A DNA stretch of 64,000 nt, taken from the NCBI RefSeq assembly GCF_003259955.1, contig NZ_QLMK01000003.1:1-64000 (forward strand), written 5' to 3'. The notes beneath the pieces are model-generated. The model was not told where the DNA came from. It saw nothing but the letters and a program-made list of their open reading frames with translations, and did no database searches. Every line of letters begins with the position of its first letter. Positions within the stretch are counted from its first letter, which is position 1. The translations under genes and the position numbers were made by a program. Positions 24,676 through 34,574 of this stretch are shown piece after piece. The DNA comes from Falsochrobactrum ovis (GTDB lineage: Bacteria > Pseudomonadota > Alphaproteobacteria > Rhizobiales > Rhizobiaceae).

Positions 24676-25550
24676 TCGAAACAAAGGCAAGGGCAGGGGC
24701 AGGCGAGGCCTTAAAACCAAGCATTCTCAGAACTATAGCGTCGAGCCGCAACTTGACCGTCGGTTTGGTAATCACTTTATTGCTGGTGGGCATGGCACTT
24801 ATCTCTTTTGTAGGGACACCGTTTTCGCCAACGGCGATGAACTTTCGCGAAAAACTACAAGCGCCAAGCTTCGCCCATCCATTTGGAACAGATAATTTTG
24901 GCCGTGACGTCTTTTCGATGATTATGGTCGGCGCGCGAAATTCTCTTGCGGTCTCGCTGATAGCGGTTTTGGTGGGAGCGGGCATAGGCGTGCCCTTGGG
25001 CGCGTGGGCCGCAGCACGTGGTGGCGTGATTGACGGGCTTGTCATGCGCATGACGGATTTGGCATTTGCGTTTCCCGCTCTGTTAACCGCCGTAATTTTC
25101 ACCGCTGTATTTGGGCCGAGTGCGATAAATGCCATGATCGCAATCGGCATTTTCAACATTCCGGTATTTGCGCGAATTACACGGGGAGCTTCGCTTAGCC
25201 TTTGGAAACTCGACTATATTCTAGCGGCACGTTGCGCCGGTCGCGATGATTTATCCATCACGCTTTTGCATATTTTGCCCAATATCAATCATATTCTCAT
25301 CGTGCAGGCGACGATCCAATTCGCCCTTGCAATTGTTGCAGAGGCAGGGCTTTCATATGTTGGTCTTGGGTCCCAGCCCCCTATGCCCAGCTGGGGCAAA
25401 ATGCTCAACGAAGCGCAGACCTTTATCTATGACGCGCCTTGGCTTGCTATTTTCCCTGGCTTAGCGATCACGCTCGCAGTACTGGGATTAAATATGGTGG
25501 GGGATGGCTTACGCGATGTGCTTGACCCTCGCTTTCGGAGGCAAAGATGA
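24672..25550 (+). CDS. peptide-type ABC transporter permease (DppC type)
   Basis: The 292-residue permease has HPFGTDNFGRDVFSMIMVGARNSL, the hallmark of DppC/OppC proteins, and the coupling loop AARCAGRDDLSITLLHILPNI. It ends in NMVGDGLRDVLDPRFRRQR, also typical. It overlaps the preceding permease and the following ATPase by 4 bases each. It forms the translocation pore as a heterodimer with the DppB-type subunit. Confidence 0.9.
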   Translation: MIETKARAGAGEALKPSILRTIASSRNLTVGLVITLLLVGMALISFVGTPFSPTAMNFREKLQAPSFAHPFGTDNFGRDVFSMIMVGARNSLAVSLIAVLVGAGIGVPLGAWAAARGGVIDGLVMRMTDLAFAFPALLTAVIFTAVFGPSAINAMIAIGIFNIPVFARITRGASLSLWKLDYILAARCAGRDDLSITLLHILPNINHILIVQATIQFALAIVAEAGLSYVGLGSQPPMPSWGKMLNEAQTFIYDAPWLAIFPGLAITLAVLGLNMVGDGLRDVLDPRFRRQR

Positions 25551-26557
25551 CAGCGCCTTTGCTTGAGATGGTCGATATGTCGGTACATCTGCCTCTTGGA
25601 AACCAGACAGCAACAATAGTTTCGGATTTAACATTATCGCTCAATCGGGGCGAAAGGCTCGGCATTGTCGGAGAATCCGGTAGCGGAAAAACCATGGCGG
25701 CCCTTGCCCTGATGGGACTGTTGCCAGAACGTATGCGGATCAGGGGTGATCTTCGTTTTGATGGCATGGATCTGACCAAGACGTCTGAAGAGTCGTTTTG
25801 CAAATTGCGTGGTCGGCGCATAGCGATGATCTTTCAAGAGCCGATGACAGCCCTCAATCCGGTCAAGACTATTGGCGCACAGATTGCCGAAGGTCGCCGT
25901 TTGCACCTTGGTGAAAATCGAACCGATGCGGAAAAAAATGCCCGCCTATTGCTTGATCGCGTTGGTCTCAGCGCACCGCGTTTTGACCTTGGCCTTTATC
26001 CGCACCAGCTTTCCGGTGGTCAACGACAACGCGTCATGATCGCGATCGCTATCGCTTGCAAACCCGATCTGCTTATTGCCGATGAGCCCACAACTGCGCT
26101 CGACGTAACCCTTCAGGCGCAGATTCTCGATCTTCTTAATGAACTGATTGCGGAAACCGGCGCAGCACTCATATTGATCAGCCACGATCTTGGTGTGGTG
26201 TCCGAAATGAGTGATCGTGTTGCGATTATGTATGCAGGCCGGATTGTCGAAATAGCTCCAACTAAAACCGTTTTCCAGCATATGGCCCATCCCTATACAC
26301 GAGCGCTTTTTGCAGCATCGCCAAACATGGCGACAATCGCCCGCGATAGTAACGGAAGGCGCCCGCGGCTGGCTGCAATTCCCGGCATTGTTCCAGATCC
26401 ACTTCATCGACCATTCCATTGCCATTATGCTGATCGATGCACCTTCGTGCAGAATGATTGCCGTGATGCGATGCCTCTGCTCGCCCCGGTGGGCGAGGAC
26501 GCGAAAGACCATCGTGCAGCATGTTTTCATCCTCGTGGCATTAAGGTGTCCGGATGA
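25547..26557 (+). CDS. peptide-type ABC transporter ATP-binding protein (DppD type)
   Basis: The 336-residue ATPase has Walker A GESGSGKTM near residue 43, LSGGQRQRVMIAIAIACKPDLLIADEPTTALD, and H-loop LISHDLGVV. The C-terminal oligopeptide/dipeptide extension contains a cysteine set (CHYADRCTFVQNDC ... AACF) as found in DppD/OppD proteins, where it can hold an iron-sulfur cluster. Overlaps with both neighbours are 4 bases. Confidence 0.9.
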   Translation: MTAPLLEMVDMSVHLPLGNQTATIVSDLTLSLNRGERLGIVGESGSGKTMAALALMGLLPERMRIRGDLRFDGMDLTKTSEESFCKLRGRRIAMIFQEPMTALNPVKTIGAQIAEGRRLHLGENRTDAEKNARLLLDRVGLSAPRFDLGLYPHQLSGGQRQRVMIAIAIACKPDLLIADEPTTALDVTLQAQILDLLNELIAETGAALILISHDLGVVSEMSDRVAIMYAGRIVEIAPTKTVFQHMAHPYTRALFAASPNMATIARDSNGRRPRLAAIPGIVPDPLHRPFHCHYADRCTFVQNDCRDAMPLLAPVGEDAKDHRAACFHPRGIKVSG

Positions 26558-27372
26558 GCAAAATTATTTTGCAGGTTCAAAACCTTGTGCGTGAATACCA
26601 ATTGCCGCGCATGTCTTTATTTTCACCACCACGCCACCTGCGAGCACTGGATGATGTGAGCCTTGAGCTCAAAGCAGGCGAAAGCCTTGGCATTGTCGGC
26701 GAAAGCGGTTCCGGCAAATCGACATTAGCGCGAGCAGTTATGGGGCTAGAAAAGCCTCAATCAGGAAAAGTCATTATCAACGGAGAGGATATTTACGCGC
26801 TTGATCTTAAAAATTTGCGTAAAGCCCGCAAGAATTTTCAAGCCATATTTCAAGACCCTTTTGGTTCGCTTGATCCGCGTTACACTGTTGAGCGGATCGT
26901 TTCGGAACCACTGATTTCACTCGACCTTGAATCGAATAAAATTGAGCAAAAAAAGCGGGTTGACGAAGTTCTCGAAGCTGTTGGATTAACGCAAGCTTCA
27001 GCTAAAAAATATCCGCATGAATTCTCTGGCGGACAACGTCAGCGTATTGCAATTGCTCGCGCGTTGATTACCAAACCGGCCTTGATTGTAGCGGATGAAC
27101 CCGTTTCCGCATTGGATGTTTCTATCCAAGCGCAAGTGTTGAATTTGATGATGGACTTGCAGGAAAAATTCAATCTTTCCTACCTTTTTATCAGCCATGA
27201 TCTTGGTGTTATACGTGCGATTACTGACCGGGTTGCTGTTCTATATCAGGGGAAAATAGTGGAAGACGGCCCCACCGGTTCGGTTTTCGAGAACCCCCAG
27301 CACTCCTATACTAAGGCTTTGATTGATGCCGTGCCAAAGCCCTTTTCTCGTCGTCGGACCAAGTGTCTATAG
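26554..27372 (+). CDS. peptide-type ABC transporter ATP-binding protein (DppF type), short
   Basis: The 272-residue ATPase has Walker A GESGSGKST, FQDPFGSLDPR, signature FSGGQRQRIAIARAL and Walker B LIVADEPVSALD. Typical DppF proteins run past 320 residues with a cysteine-containing C-terminal extension. This one stops after DAVPKPFSRRRTKCL and lacks that part. The stop is followed soon by a good hairpin terminator, so the short form may be genuine rather than a sequencing artefact; short relatives also exist. It is the last gene of the operon. Confidence 0.88.
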   Translation: MSKIILQVQNLVREYQLPRMSLFSPPRHLRALDDVSLELKAGESLGIVGESGSGKSTLARAVMGLEKPQSGKVIINGEDIYALDLKNLRKARKNFQAIFQDPFGSLDPRYTVERIVSEPLISLDLESNKIEQKKRVDEVLEAVGLTQASAKKYPHEFSGGQRQRIAIARALITKPALIVADEPVSALDVSIQAQVLNLMMDLQEKFNLSYLFISHDLGVIRAITDRVAVLYQGKIVEDGPTGSVFENPQHSYTKALIDAVPKPFSRRRTKCL

Positions 27373-27389
27373 ATAGATTAGCTTTATCG

Positions 27390-27429
27390 GCCTAGCATTA
27401 CTGGGTTGCGAAAAACGCATATGCTAGGC
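27390..27429. terminator. bidirectional hairpin between convergent operons
   Basis: GCCTAGCAT at 27390-27398 pairs with ATGCTAGGC at 27421-27429, and an inner TGCG-AAAAA-CGCA hairpin lies at 27407-27419. It sits between the ends of the peptide ABC operon and the minus-strand exonuclease gene and could serve both. Confidence 0.7.
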
Positions 27430-27441
27430 TGGATTTGATGT

Positions 27442-28413
27442 TTATTTATATCGTTCCATCGCCGTGAGCCTTTGCATCAACGGTTCTGCGTCCCGCCAAG
27501 TGTAAATTTCAGTCCGCAAGAATTCCAACTCAGCATCAAGTTCGTCTTCACCAACCTCAATCCACCATGCTTTGGGGCGGCCATTATTGCCGTCAGACCA
27601 TCTATATCCGCGTGCTTTAAGAGCGTCTTTCATTTCAAAAGGGCTGTTTTCAGCATATAGCTGGATGCGCGAGCGTTGGCTTGTATCAAGCAATTCTGCA
27701 AAAGGTGTACCGTGATCTGACGCTTCTTTGAGAACTGTTAGCAGTGCATGGCAATCGTCCTCAGCGCGGTGTCCGTTATGAAAATATCCGCTCTGCCCAA
27801 TCAAATAACCAAGCTTGGTTCCTTCAAATCCACGGCGTGCCCAATCCACTTCCTTGACCGAACACGCCCAAGGTTTGGATGAAAACACGGGCGAAAAACG
27901 CTCCAAAAAGGGTCGATCAAAACCTGCATTATGGGCTATAATCAGGTCAGCATCCGAGATGATCGCTTCGAGTTCGGCGAGGGCTATTGTCTGGCCTTTT
28001 ACCATCTCGTCGGTGATGCCGGTAATACGGGTGATGACTTCCGGTATTGGCTTTGATGGCTCCCGAAGACCACTAAATCTTGCGCATACGCCGCCGATGG
28101 AACCATCATCAGCATAACGAAACGCAACGGCTCCGATTTCGATAATTTCTTCTTGTGCAGGATTAAGACCCGTCGTCTCCGTATCAATCACAACTGCAAG
28201 CCGAGGATAGGTGATGCTGCATAATTCGGGGTCAACGGGCAGGGGATCAAGCCGTTTTAAAATACGGTACCTTCCGGTTTCTTTTAAGCGCTGCACCATA
28301 TCCTGTTCAGATAAGGGCTGCCCAATGCGATCAGTGACACGCTTGGCGCGCGATGGGTTGGCTTTTTCTTCATGCTCCGCGAGAGGAGCAAAAAGATCAA
28401 ACTGATAACGCAT
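27442..28413 (-). CDS. DEDDh-family 3'-5' exonuclease (DnaQ-like)
   Basis: The protein has 323 residues. An N-terminal ~90-residue part of unknown role precedes the exonuclease core: AVVIDTETTGL (first Asp and Glu), IIAHNAGFDRPFLE (second Asp) and HRAEDDCHALL (final His and Asp). It resembles the proofreading epsilon subunit and RNase T group, but the extra C-terminal ~80 residues with GYRWSDGNNGRPKAWWIEV are distinctive of a stand-alone DnaQ-like subgroup. The start at 28413 has GGAGAG upstream; the open frame extends 21 codons further through non-coding sequence. Role in DNA repair or RNA turnover is undecided. Confidence 0.85.
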   Translation of the reverse strand: MRYQFDLFAPLAEHEEKANPSRAKRVTDRIGQPLSEQDMVQRLKETGRYRILKRLDPLPVDPELCSITYPRLAVVIDTETTGLNPAQEEIIEIGAVAFRYADDGSIGGVCARFSGLREPSKPIPEVITRITGITDEMVKGQTIALAELEAIISDADLIIAHNAGFDRPFLERFSPVFSSKPWACSVKEVDWARRGFEGTKLGYLIGQSGYFHNGHRAEDDCHALLTVLKEASDHGTPFAELLDTSQRSRIQLYAENSPFEMKDALKARGYRWSDGNNGRPKAWWIEVGEDELDAELEFLRTEIYTWRDAEPLMQRLTAMERYK

Positions 28414-29044
28414 AGAAACTCTCCGTAGTGGGGGCCGGGCGTAAAAGACGATGCCAGCCCGGACTAGAGAGACCAAGCCCTCAATCGGTTTAGTAACAGA
28501 ATAAGTAGCCGTTCTGTTTTATCTGTGCTGCAAAAAAGGTTGCAGAAGAAACGCTCAGCTCGGGGCGATCTGCCCGAGTGAAGCTGTGAGTAGGTGCATT
28601 TCCAGGCGAGCGCTTTCGCCGCTGTTTCACTGCATCGGCTAACTGAGCTCATCTTTTTCAAACAACACTTCAAGCTTCCAGCCATCTCCCGATATTTACT
28701 TAAGTCGCATAATCAGCATTATGGAACTATTTGGAGCCACGATTTTAAATCTGGCGCGTAAACTATTTTTGTTTTTATGACGGATTAAATGGCGACTGTG
28801 AAATCAAGGCAGAACAATAATTATGTAAGAAGTCAAAATATACTCGTATTAACCCAAGTATAATCGCGATGTTACTTAAAGGTTTATTCAAGTGATCAGG
28901 GTATCAAATTATCAATTGACATAATTATTGAAAATTAGTGCGATGAAGCCGATAGTTGCAGCTTGCACAGAGCATCGACGGAACCCCAACTGCTGGGCTT
29001 ATCGGTGCAGCGCCGATGGTTCTAAGAGCAATCGTACCTAAATA
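28414..29044. other. gene-poor region of about 630 bp with several hairpins
   Basis: No open frame here has both a ribosome site and protein-like composition. The GC-richer part (28520-28630) holds hairpins: CTGCAA/TTGCAG at 28528-28545, CTCGGG/CCCGAG near 28559-28578, and GGCGA/TCGCC near 28604-28619. The part from 28700 to 28960 is AT-rich. ATCGG/CCGAT at 29001-29017 lies just before the next terminator. It may be an untranslated leader of the exonuclease gene or an unrecognised RNA; I cannot name one. Confidence 0.4.
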
Positions 29045-29045
29045 A

Positions 29046-29079
29046 AAATGCTCTGAGTCTCGCAAGACTCAGAGCATTT
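29046..29079 (-). terminator. rho-independent terminator of the MFS gene
   Basis: A perfect 15-bp stem, AAATGCTCTGAGTCT against AGACTCAGAGCATTT, surrounds a 4-base loop. On the minus strand a T-rich run (TTATTT) follows. It lies 6 bases after the stop of the MFS gene. Confidence 0.92.
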
Positions 29080-29084
29080 ATGAA

Positions 29085-30395
29085 TCAGGTCAAAGCCTGA
29101 TCACGGGTTTCGACATTAATGAAAAATGCGATCAAACCTGCCAGCGCCAGCAGACCAGCAAACAGAGCGACCGCCATATTGAAGCTTTGACTGACGACGA
29201 TTGCTAATGCCGATGGTGCGAGCAGCCCACCCAATCGGGCCATAGCGCCCGCCGCGCCCATGCCGCTTCCACGCAGAGCCGTTGGGTATAGTTCAGGAGT
29301 GAATGCATAGAGCGCACCCCAAGTGCCCAACAAGGCAAAACTCATGATCAGAATTGAGGAGCCGACAAGCGCTGAGGTTGTGGCCACGGTAAACAGCGCG
29401 CAAGCCGCGGCACTGATGAATAAAAACGCAATTAGTGTCTTCCGCCTCCCCCAAGCTTCAACCCCATAAGCGGCCAATGCATAACCTGGGATCTGCGCTA
29501 GAGCTACAACGACCAGAAAGCCGTAACCTCTTACAAAACCAAAGCCGTCGCTAGCTAGCTTTGCGGGTATCCAGGTGAAGATTCCATAGTAAGACACCGA
29601 CACCAAAAACCATATTGCCAAGATTATCAGCGTGCGTTGCCGCAGATTTGGAGATAGTAGCTTTTCCGTGGTAACCATCTGTGGCGCTTCAATAACGACG
29701 TCAGGCGCAAGCTCAGGCTTACCATTGCCGCGCAGGACCCTATTCATCACCAATTTAGCCTCATCTGCACGTCCGATCTTAAGCAGATGCATGGGGGATT
29801 CAGGAACCCAAATGCGCAGCCAAATTCCAATAAGCGCAGGCGCCGCTGTGACGATGAATATATAGCGCCAGGCATCTTCAACCCCGGCTAGGCTTGCAGC
29901 CCACGCAGCCAAAGCAATGATCACCGTTCCCACGGCCCAAAAACCTTCCAGCATCACCAGCCAACGACCACGATTTTTGGACGGTAGAAACTCAGCCATC
30001 ATGGCATAATCAACCGGGAGCGTGCCGCCTACCGCAATTCCCGTGAGGAAACGCAAGGCTAGTAATATGCCAAAGCTTGGCGCAAAGGCCGAAAGAAGTC
30101 CGAATACTGCATCGCAAGCCACGGTGATCAGCAGCACCTTGCGTCGACCGTAACGATCAGCAAGCTTGCCGAACACGGCGGCACCAATAAGCATTCCCAA
30201 AAAGAACAATGTGCCCGTTTGCAAGGCCTCGCCAATGGTAAGCCCAAATGTCTTGGCAATCGCAGCGCCGGTGAAGCCCACCGCCAAAACCTGCATGGCA
30301 TCGGCTGCCCAAACAAGTCCAAAGACACCCAGCAGATTCCGCTGGAATCGACCTGTCCCCGCTTTATCGAGCGTTTCCTCAATTGTGACTTTCAT
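29085..30395 (-). CDS. MFS transporter of the SV2/NiaP-like metabolite:proton symporter type
   Basis: The 436-residue carrier has 12 hydrophobic segments. It shows [16 protein letters not shown] (motif A between helices 2 and 3), [23 protein letters not shown], a central loop, and the C-terminal partner [22 protein letters not shown]-like segment. The PELYPT and RGSGMG motifs are shared with sugar-porter and SV2-type carriers for organic acids, nicotinate or aromatic acids. The start follows AGGGACGG. It is divergent from a DmpA-type aminopeptidase gene, suggesting uptake or export of a peptide-like or amide substrate, but this is only context. Confidence 0.82.
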   Translation of the reverse strand: [436 protein letters not shown]

Positions 30396-30584
30396 ACAGT
30401 TACCGTCCCTTTACCCTGTGAAATTGAAGCCCTCAATCTGTTCCACGCATCGACAAAAATAAGAGCTTGCTCTGATTCTCACTTATACACACTTTGAGCA
30501 TAACTACTAGAGATTGCTTTAATCGTGTTTCGTTCTCTGAGAAAACGGGGTAAAGCTGGCAGAAATGATCAAGGGGAACGGGTG

Positions 30585-31622
30585 ATGACGATAACGGCAC
30601 GTGATTTCGGCATTGTTTGCGGGTGCTTGCCCCCGGGTGCCAAAAACCTCATTACGGACGTTCCGGGGGTTCGCGTTGGCCATCACACATTGCGCGCGGG
30701 TGAGATCCACACTGGAGTAACCGCTATTTTGCCGCACGGTGGCAACTTATATCGACGCAAGATATTAGCCGCCTGCGATGTCCTCAACGGCTTTGGTAAA
30801 AGCACCGGATTGATACAGATCGAGGAGCTGGGAAACATTGAGACGCCCCTATTGCTCACCAATACATTTGCTGTGGGAACTTGTGCCAATGCCCTTATCC
30901 GCGAAGCTATTAATCAGAATCCTGATATTGGCCGCAGCACTGCCACCGTTAATCCTGTCGTCTTAGAATGTAATGATGGTCCGTTGAACGACATTCAAGC
31001 GCTCGCAGTTACGGAGGCGCATGCGTTAATGGCGCTTGAAAATGCTGACGTGGAATTTTTACAGGGAAGTTTCGGTGCCGGAACGGGCATGACTTGTTTC
31101 GGGTTTAAAGGCGGAATTGGCAGCGCGTCCCGTCGAATTAAACTGGATGATAAATATTATCATCTGGGCATTTTAGCACTGACAAATTTTGGTCGGTCAG
31201 GTGATCTTATTCTGCCGGACGGTCGCGCCCCCTCACCCAATACCAAGCGCGAGGCGGAGCAAGGTTCAGTCATTATCGTGCTCGCTACCGATGTACCTAT
31301 GGAATCTCGTCAGCTAAAACGTGTTACGCGCAGGGCTGGTGCAGGATTGGCCCGGCTTGGTGCCTTTTGGGGGCATGGCAGCGGCGATATTGCCATCGGT
31401 TTTTCGACAGCAAACGTGTTTGACCACGACGAGTCTCAAGACTTGATTACGCTAACAGCTTTGAATGAAAATCGCATTGACACGCTTTTTAGGGCTGCCG
31501 CAGAGGCGACCCAGGAAGCAGTACTGAACTCTATGTGCGCGTCTCCTGCTTTCGAAGGACGTTCGGGAAATCGCCGACCGTCGCTTGCGGACTGGCTCAA
31601 AATGGATCTTCGCTTAAAATAA
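30585..31622 (+). CDS. P1-family aminopeptidase (DmpA/BapA type)
   Basis: The 345-residue enzyme is of the self-cleaving Ntn-hydrolase fold. Visible features are LITDVPGVRVGHHTL near the start, TNTFAVGTCANALI, VVLECNDGPLNDIQ, GSFGAGTGMTCFGFKGGIGSASR and the cleavage region EQGSVIIVLATDVP. In that region the Ser after Gly becomes the N-terminal nucleophile of the small subunit. Family members remove N-terminal D- or L-Ala/Gly or beta-amino acids from peptides and amides. The start at 30585 follows AAGGGGAACGGG. No signal peptide is seen. Its divergent partner is an MFS carrier. Confidence 0.88.
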   Translation: MTITARDFGIVCGCLPPGAKNLITDVPGVRVGHHTLRAGEIHTGVTAILPHGGNLYRRKILAACDVLNGFGKSTGLIQIEELGNIETPLLLTNTFAVGTCANALIREAINQNPDIGRSTATVNPVVLECNDGPLNDIQALAVTEAHALMALENADVEFLQGSFGAGTGMTCFGFKGGIGSASRRIKLDDKYYHLGILALTNFGRSGDLILPDGRAPSPNTKREAEQGSVIIVLATDVPMESRQLKRVTRRAGAGLARLGAFWGHGSGDIAIGFSTANVFDHDESQDLITLTALNENRIDTLFRAAAEATQEAVLNSMCASPAFEGRSGNRRPSLADWLKMDLRLK

Positions 31623-31627
31623 GTCCC

Positions 31628-31647
31628 ATCAAGAGAATTATCTTGAT
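31628..31647 (+). terminator. weak terminator-like hairpin
   Basis: ATCAAGA at 31628-31634 pairs with TCTTGAT at 31641-31647 around GAATTA, 6 bases after the aminopeptidase stop; ATATTGATTTT follows. The stem is AT-rich, so termination would be inefficient. Confidence 0.45.
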
Positions 31648-31853
31648 ATATTGATTTTAAAGTAAGCGATAATATATTGATATATAACTTATTTTTCTAA
31701 TTCATATAATGTTAAAAATGCGATATTGATGACGCTTATAAATTGATATTTAGCGCATTTCTTTTCGTTTGATCCTTTTCGGAAGGAGGTTGTTAACCTT
31801 CATTTTCTATTACTTGGACTCATTATGGGCGTCTAATCGATGGTTCAGGTATC

Positions 31854-34364
31854 ATGCGTAATTTGAGAGAAAATCCCCGTCTAGGAAATGCTAATCGCGA
31901 AACCGACAGTGCTGAGAACAAGCAGCAGTCGGAACATGCGTCGTCCTTCAACAGCGCTACGTGGAAAATGCATTTCTCACTCGGTGAAAATGTGCGCTTT
32001 ACCCGAACTCCGGAAGCTGAGCTGGTGCAGCGTCGCGGTGAAACTCTGCCAGAGATTAACCCTGCCAGAACGATAAGCACTCCAGAATTTGATGCGTCGA
32101 AGGCAGCTCAAACCCAGCCCCGGGCAGTAGCTGAGATGCAAAACTCTGTATCAGAAAATATGCTGCGCTCGCCGATCGCTCCGGTGCCGCCAGCTATGCC
32201 AGCTACCCCGTCAAAAATAGCAACAGAGCGGGAAATCAGTGCGCCGGAAACTACTGCGGCACCGCTAGATCAAACGCAATCCACCATCGTCTCGACGCCC
32301 GTTGAAACTCCATCGGTCGCAGGCGATCCTATTGTTGCATTCCAATATTTGTCGGACTTTGCCTTTTACGAAGGCATGAATTTGATCGCCTCGGACCAAC
32401 ATTCTCCTGCGCCCACAAAGCCAAAGCGTCCGGTCCCGACTGTTGAATCAATTATTGCGCAATTCCGTACGGTGGAATGGAACAAATCGCTACCACAGCA
32501 GGCTGAAAGCGCTCAAGAAACTCCGAGCGAGATAGAAGACACGCAAAGTGAAATTTCCTTTGAATTAGAAGAAGTTAGCGACACTTCATCAGAAGTTAAT
32601 ACAACGGTATCTAACGTTGCATCCGTTACTATTTCTGATGAGAATGTTTCGTCCGATGCGACCAGTGAGAAACCACCTCATATAGAGCAGACTGAAGAGA
32701 AATCGGCGGAGCTATCCGAAGAGGTAACAGCTGTGGAAGCTGCCCCGCGCGTTGCCAACCCTGCGCCGGAACCGCATTCCGTCAAAGCTGCAGCTCCTGT
32801 GTCGCTCTATCAGCCCCAGCCCCTCCCCCGGACACAAAATGTCGTCATTCATGGCGACTATCAGTTTCCACCGCGGGATTTATTGCAAGAGCCGCCGTGC
32901 CCTGAGGGCAATGTAATTACGCAAGAAATGCTTGAGCGCAGCGCTGGCCTGCTTGAAAGTGTGTTGGAAGATTTTGGCGTGCGCGGCGAAATTATCCACG
33001 TTCGTCCGGGTCCGGTGGTAACGCTTTATGAGTTCGAGCCCGCGCCCGGTGTGAAATCTTCACGCGTTATCGGTCTGGCCGACGATATCGCACGCTCCAT
33101 GTCAGCACTTTCGGCACGTGTTGCGGTGGTACCGGGTCGGAATGTAATTGGTATCGAACTGCCCAATGCCACTCGGGAGACGGTTTATCTGCGCGAGCTG
33201 GTCGATTCACAGGCCTTTGAATCATCCAATTATCGACTGCCTCTTTGCTTGGGTAAAGGTATTGGCGGTGAACCCATCATTGCCGAATTGGCGAAGATGC
33301 CTCACCTTCTGGTCGCCGGCACCACCGGATCCGGAAAGTCGGTCGCGATCAATACGATGATCTTATCGCTGCTTTATCGCTTTAAGCCGGAAGAATGCAG
33401 ATTGATCATGGTTGATCCAAAGATGCTGGAACTGTCGATCTATGATGGTATTCCTCATCTGTTGACCCCCGTCGTTACCGATCCGAAAAAAGCTGTCGTG
33501 GCGCTTAAATGGGCGGTGCGCGAAATGGAAGATCGCTATCGCAAGATGGCGCGACTGGGCGTGCGCAATATTGAGGGCTTCAATCAGCGTGCAGCCTCCG
33601 CTAAAGGCAAGGGTGAAACCGTAATGTGTACGGTTCAGTCTGGCTTTGATAAGGAAACGGGCGAGCCAACCTATGTTGAGGAAGAGCTCGATCTGACGCC
33701 AATGCCCTATATCGTCGTAATTATCGATGAGATGGCCGACCTCATGATGGTCGCTGGCAAAGATATTGAAGGTGCGGTACAGCGACTTGCCCAAATGGCT
33801 CGGGCCGCCGGTATTCATCTGATTATGGCGACGCAGCGTCCATCCGTTGACGTGATTACTGGAACGATTAAGGCCAATTTCCCTACTCGCATATCATTCC
33901 AGGTTACTTCCAAAATCGACAGTCGCACCATTTTGGGTGAAATGGGTGCCGAACAATTGCTTGGCCAAGGCGATATGCTTCACATGGCGGGCGGTGGTCG
34001 TATTGTACGCGTCCACGGACCCTTTGTTTCTGATGAAGAAGTCGAAAAAGTCGTCGATCATCTCAAAGATCAGGGCCGCCCGGATTATCTTGCCACCGTT
34101 ACGGAAGGTGAGGAAGAAGAAGAGGCTGATGTTGCTGTTTTCGACAATACTGCAACGGGTTCCGAAGAGGGTGACGATCTCTATGAACAGGCCGTTAAAG
34201 TTGTTATGCGGGATAAAAAATGCTCCACTTCTTATATCCAGCGCCGTCTGGGCATCGGATATAATAGGGCAGCTTCGCTAGTCGAACGTATGGAGCAAAA
34301 CGGTCTCGTCGGCGCGGCAAATCACGTAGGAAAGCGTGAAATTCTGGCTGGAAAACGGGATTGA
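31854..34364 (+). CDS. ftsK: FtsK/SpoIIIE-family DNA translocase without membrane domain
   Basis: The 836-residue protein moves DNA at the septum or during chromosome segregation. Residues 1 to about 330 are a low-complexity, Pro/Ala/Glu/Ser-rich linker with no membrane helix, whereas classical FtsK begins with four helices. The motor follows: [31 protein letters not shown], Walker A GTTGSGKS at 489-496, Walker [14 protein letters not shown], and [22 protein letters not shown]. The C-terminal gamma winged helix ([25 protein letters not shown] ... ) reads KOPS/SRS sites. Some Rhizobiales carry a second, membrane-free FtsK paralogue, and this is probably that copy. The ribosome site is unclear. 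A terminator follows. Confidence 0.88.
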   Translation: MRNLRENPRLGNANRETDSAENKQQSEHASSFNSATWKMHFSLGENVRFTRTPEAELVQRRGETLPEINPARTISTPEFDASKAAQTQPRAVAEMQNSVSENMLRSPIAPVPPAMPATPSKIATEREISAPETTAAPLDQTQSTIVSTPVETPSVAGDPIVAFQYLSDFAFYEGMNLIASDQHSPAPTKPKRPVPTVESIIAQFRTVEWNKSLPQQAESAQETPSEIEDTQSEISFELEEVSDTSSEVNTTVSNVASVTISDENVSSDATSEKPPHIEQTEEKSAELSEEVTAVEAAPRVANPAPEPHSVKAAAPVSLYQPQPLPRTQNVVIHGDYQFPPRDLLQEPPCPEGNVITQEMLERSAGLLESVLEDFGVRGEIIHVRPGPVVTLYEFEPAPGVKSSRVIGLADDIARSMSALSARVAVVPGRNVIGIELPNATRETVYLRELVDSQAFESSNYRLPLCLGKGIGGEPIIAELAKMPHLLVAGTTGSGKSVAINTMILSLLYRFKPEECRLIMVDPKMLELSIYDGIPHLLTPVVTDPKKAVVALKWAVREMEDRYRKMARLGVRNIEGFNQRAASAKGKGETVMCTVQSGFDKETGEPTYVEEELDLTPMPYIVVIIDEMADLMMVAGKDIEGAVQRLAQMARAAGIHLIMATQRPSVDVITGTIKANFPTRISFQVTSKIDSRTILGEMGAEQLLGQGDMLHMAGGGRIVRVHGPFVSDEEVEKVVDHLKDQGRPDYLATVTEGEEEEEADVAVFDNTATGSEEGDDLYEQAVKVVMRDKKCSTSYIQRRLGIGYNRAASLVERMEQNGLVGAANHVGKREILAGKRD

Positions 34365-34397
34365 TTTTGAAACTACGCCTGTCATAAATCGTGTTGT

Positions 34398-34423
34398 GCC
34401 GGAGTATTTCTCGATACTCCGGC
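34398..34423 (+). terminator. rho-independent terminator of ftsK
   Basis: GCCGGAGTAT at 34398-34407 pairs perfectly with ATACTCCGGC at 34414-34423 around TTCTCG, followed by CAATTTATTTT. Confidence 0.85.
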
Positions 34424-34574
34424 CAATTTATTTTAGTGGATCAATGCGTTAAAGCATATTTTCGCTCGCCCTTGTCAGCGGACCGCTTTTGGTTAATAAT
34501 TCGTTTATTCGAACCTTCTTAAATACATTGCGAGAGCAATTCATTTGCCCCTCGCTGACCGAAGGAGAATGACG

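Noticed and set aside
28464-28685. A 73-codon minus-strand frame before the exonuclease gene
   Set aside because: It is rich in Cys and Arg in an unnatural way and lacks a ribosome site; the DNA is dominated by hairpins instead.
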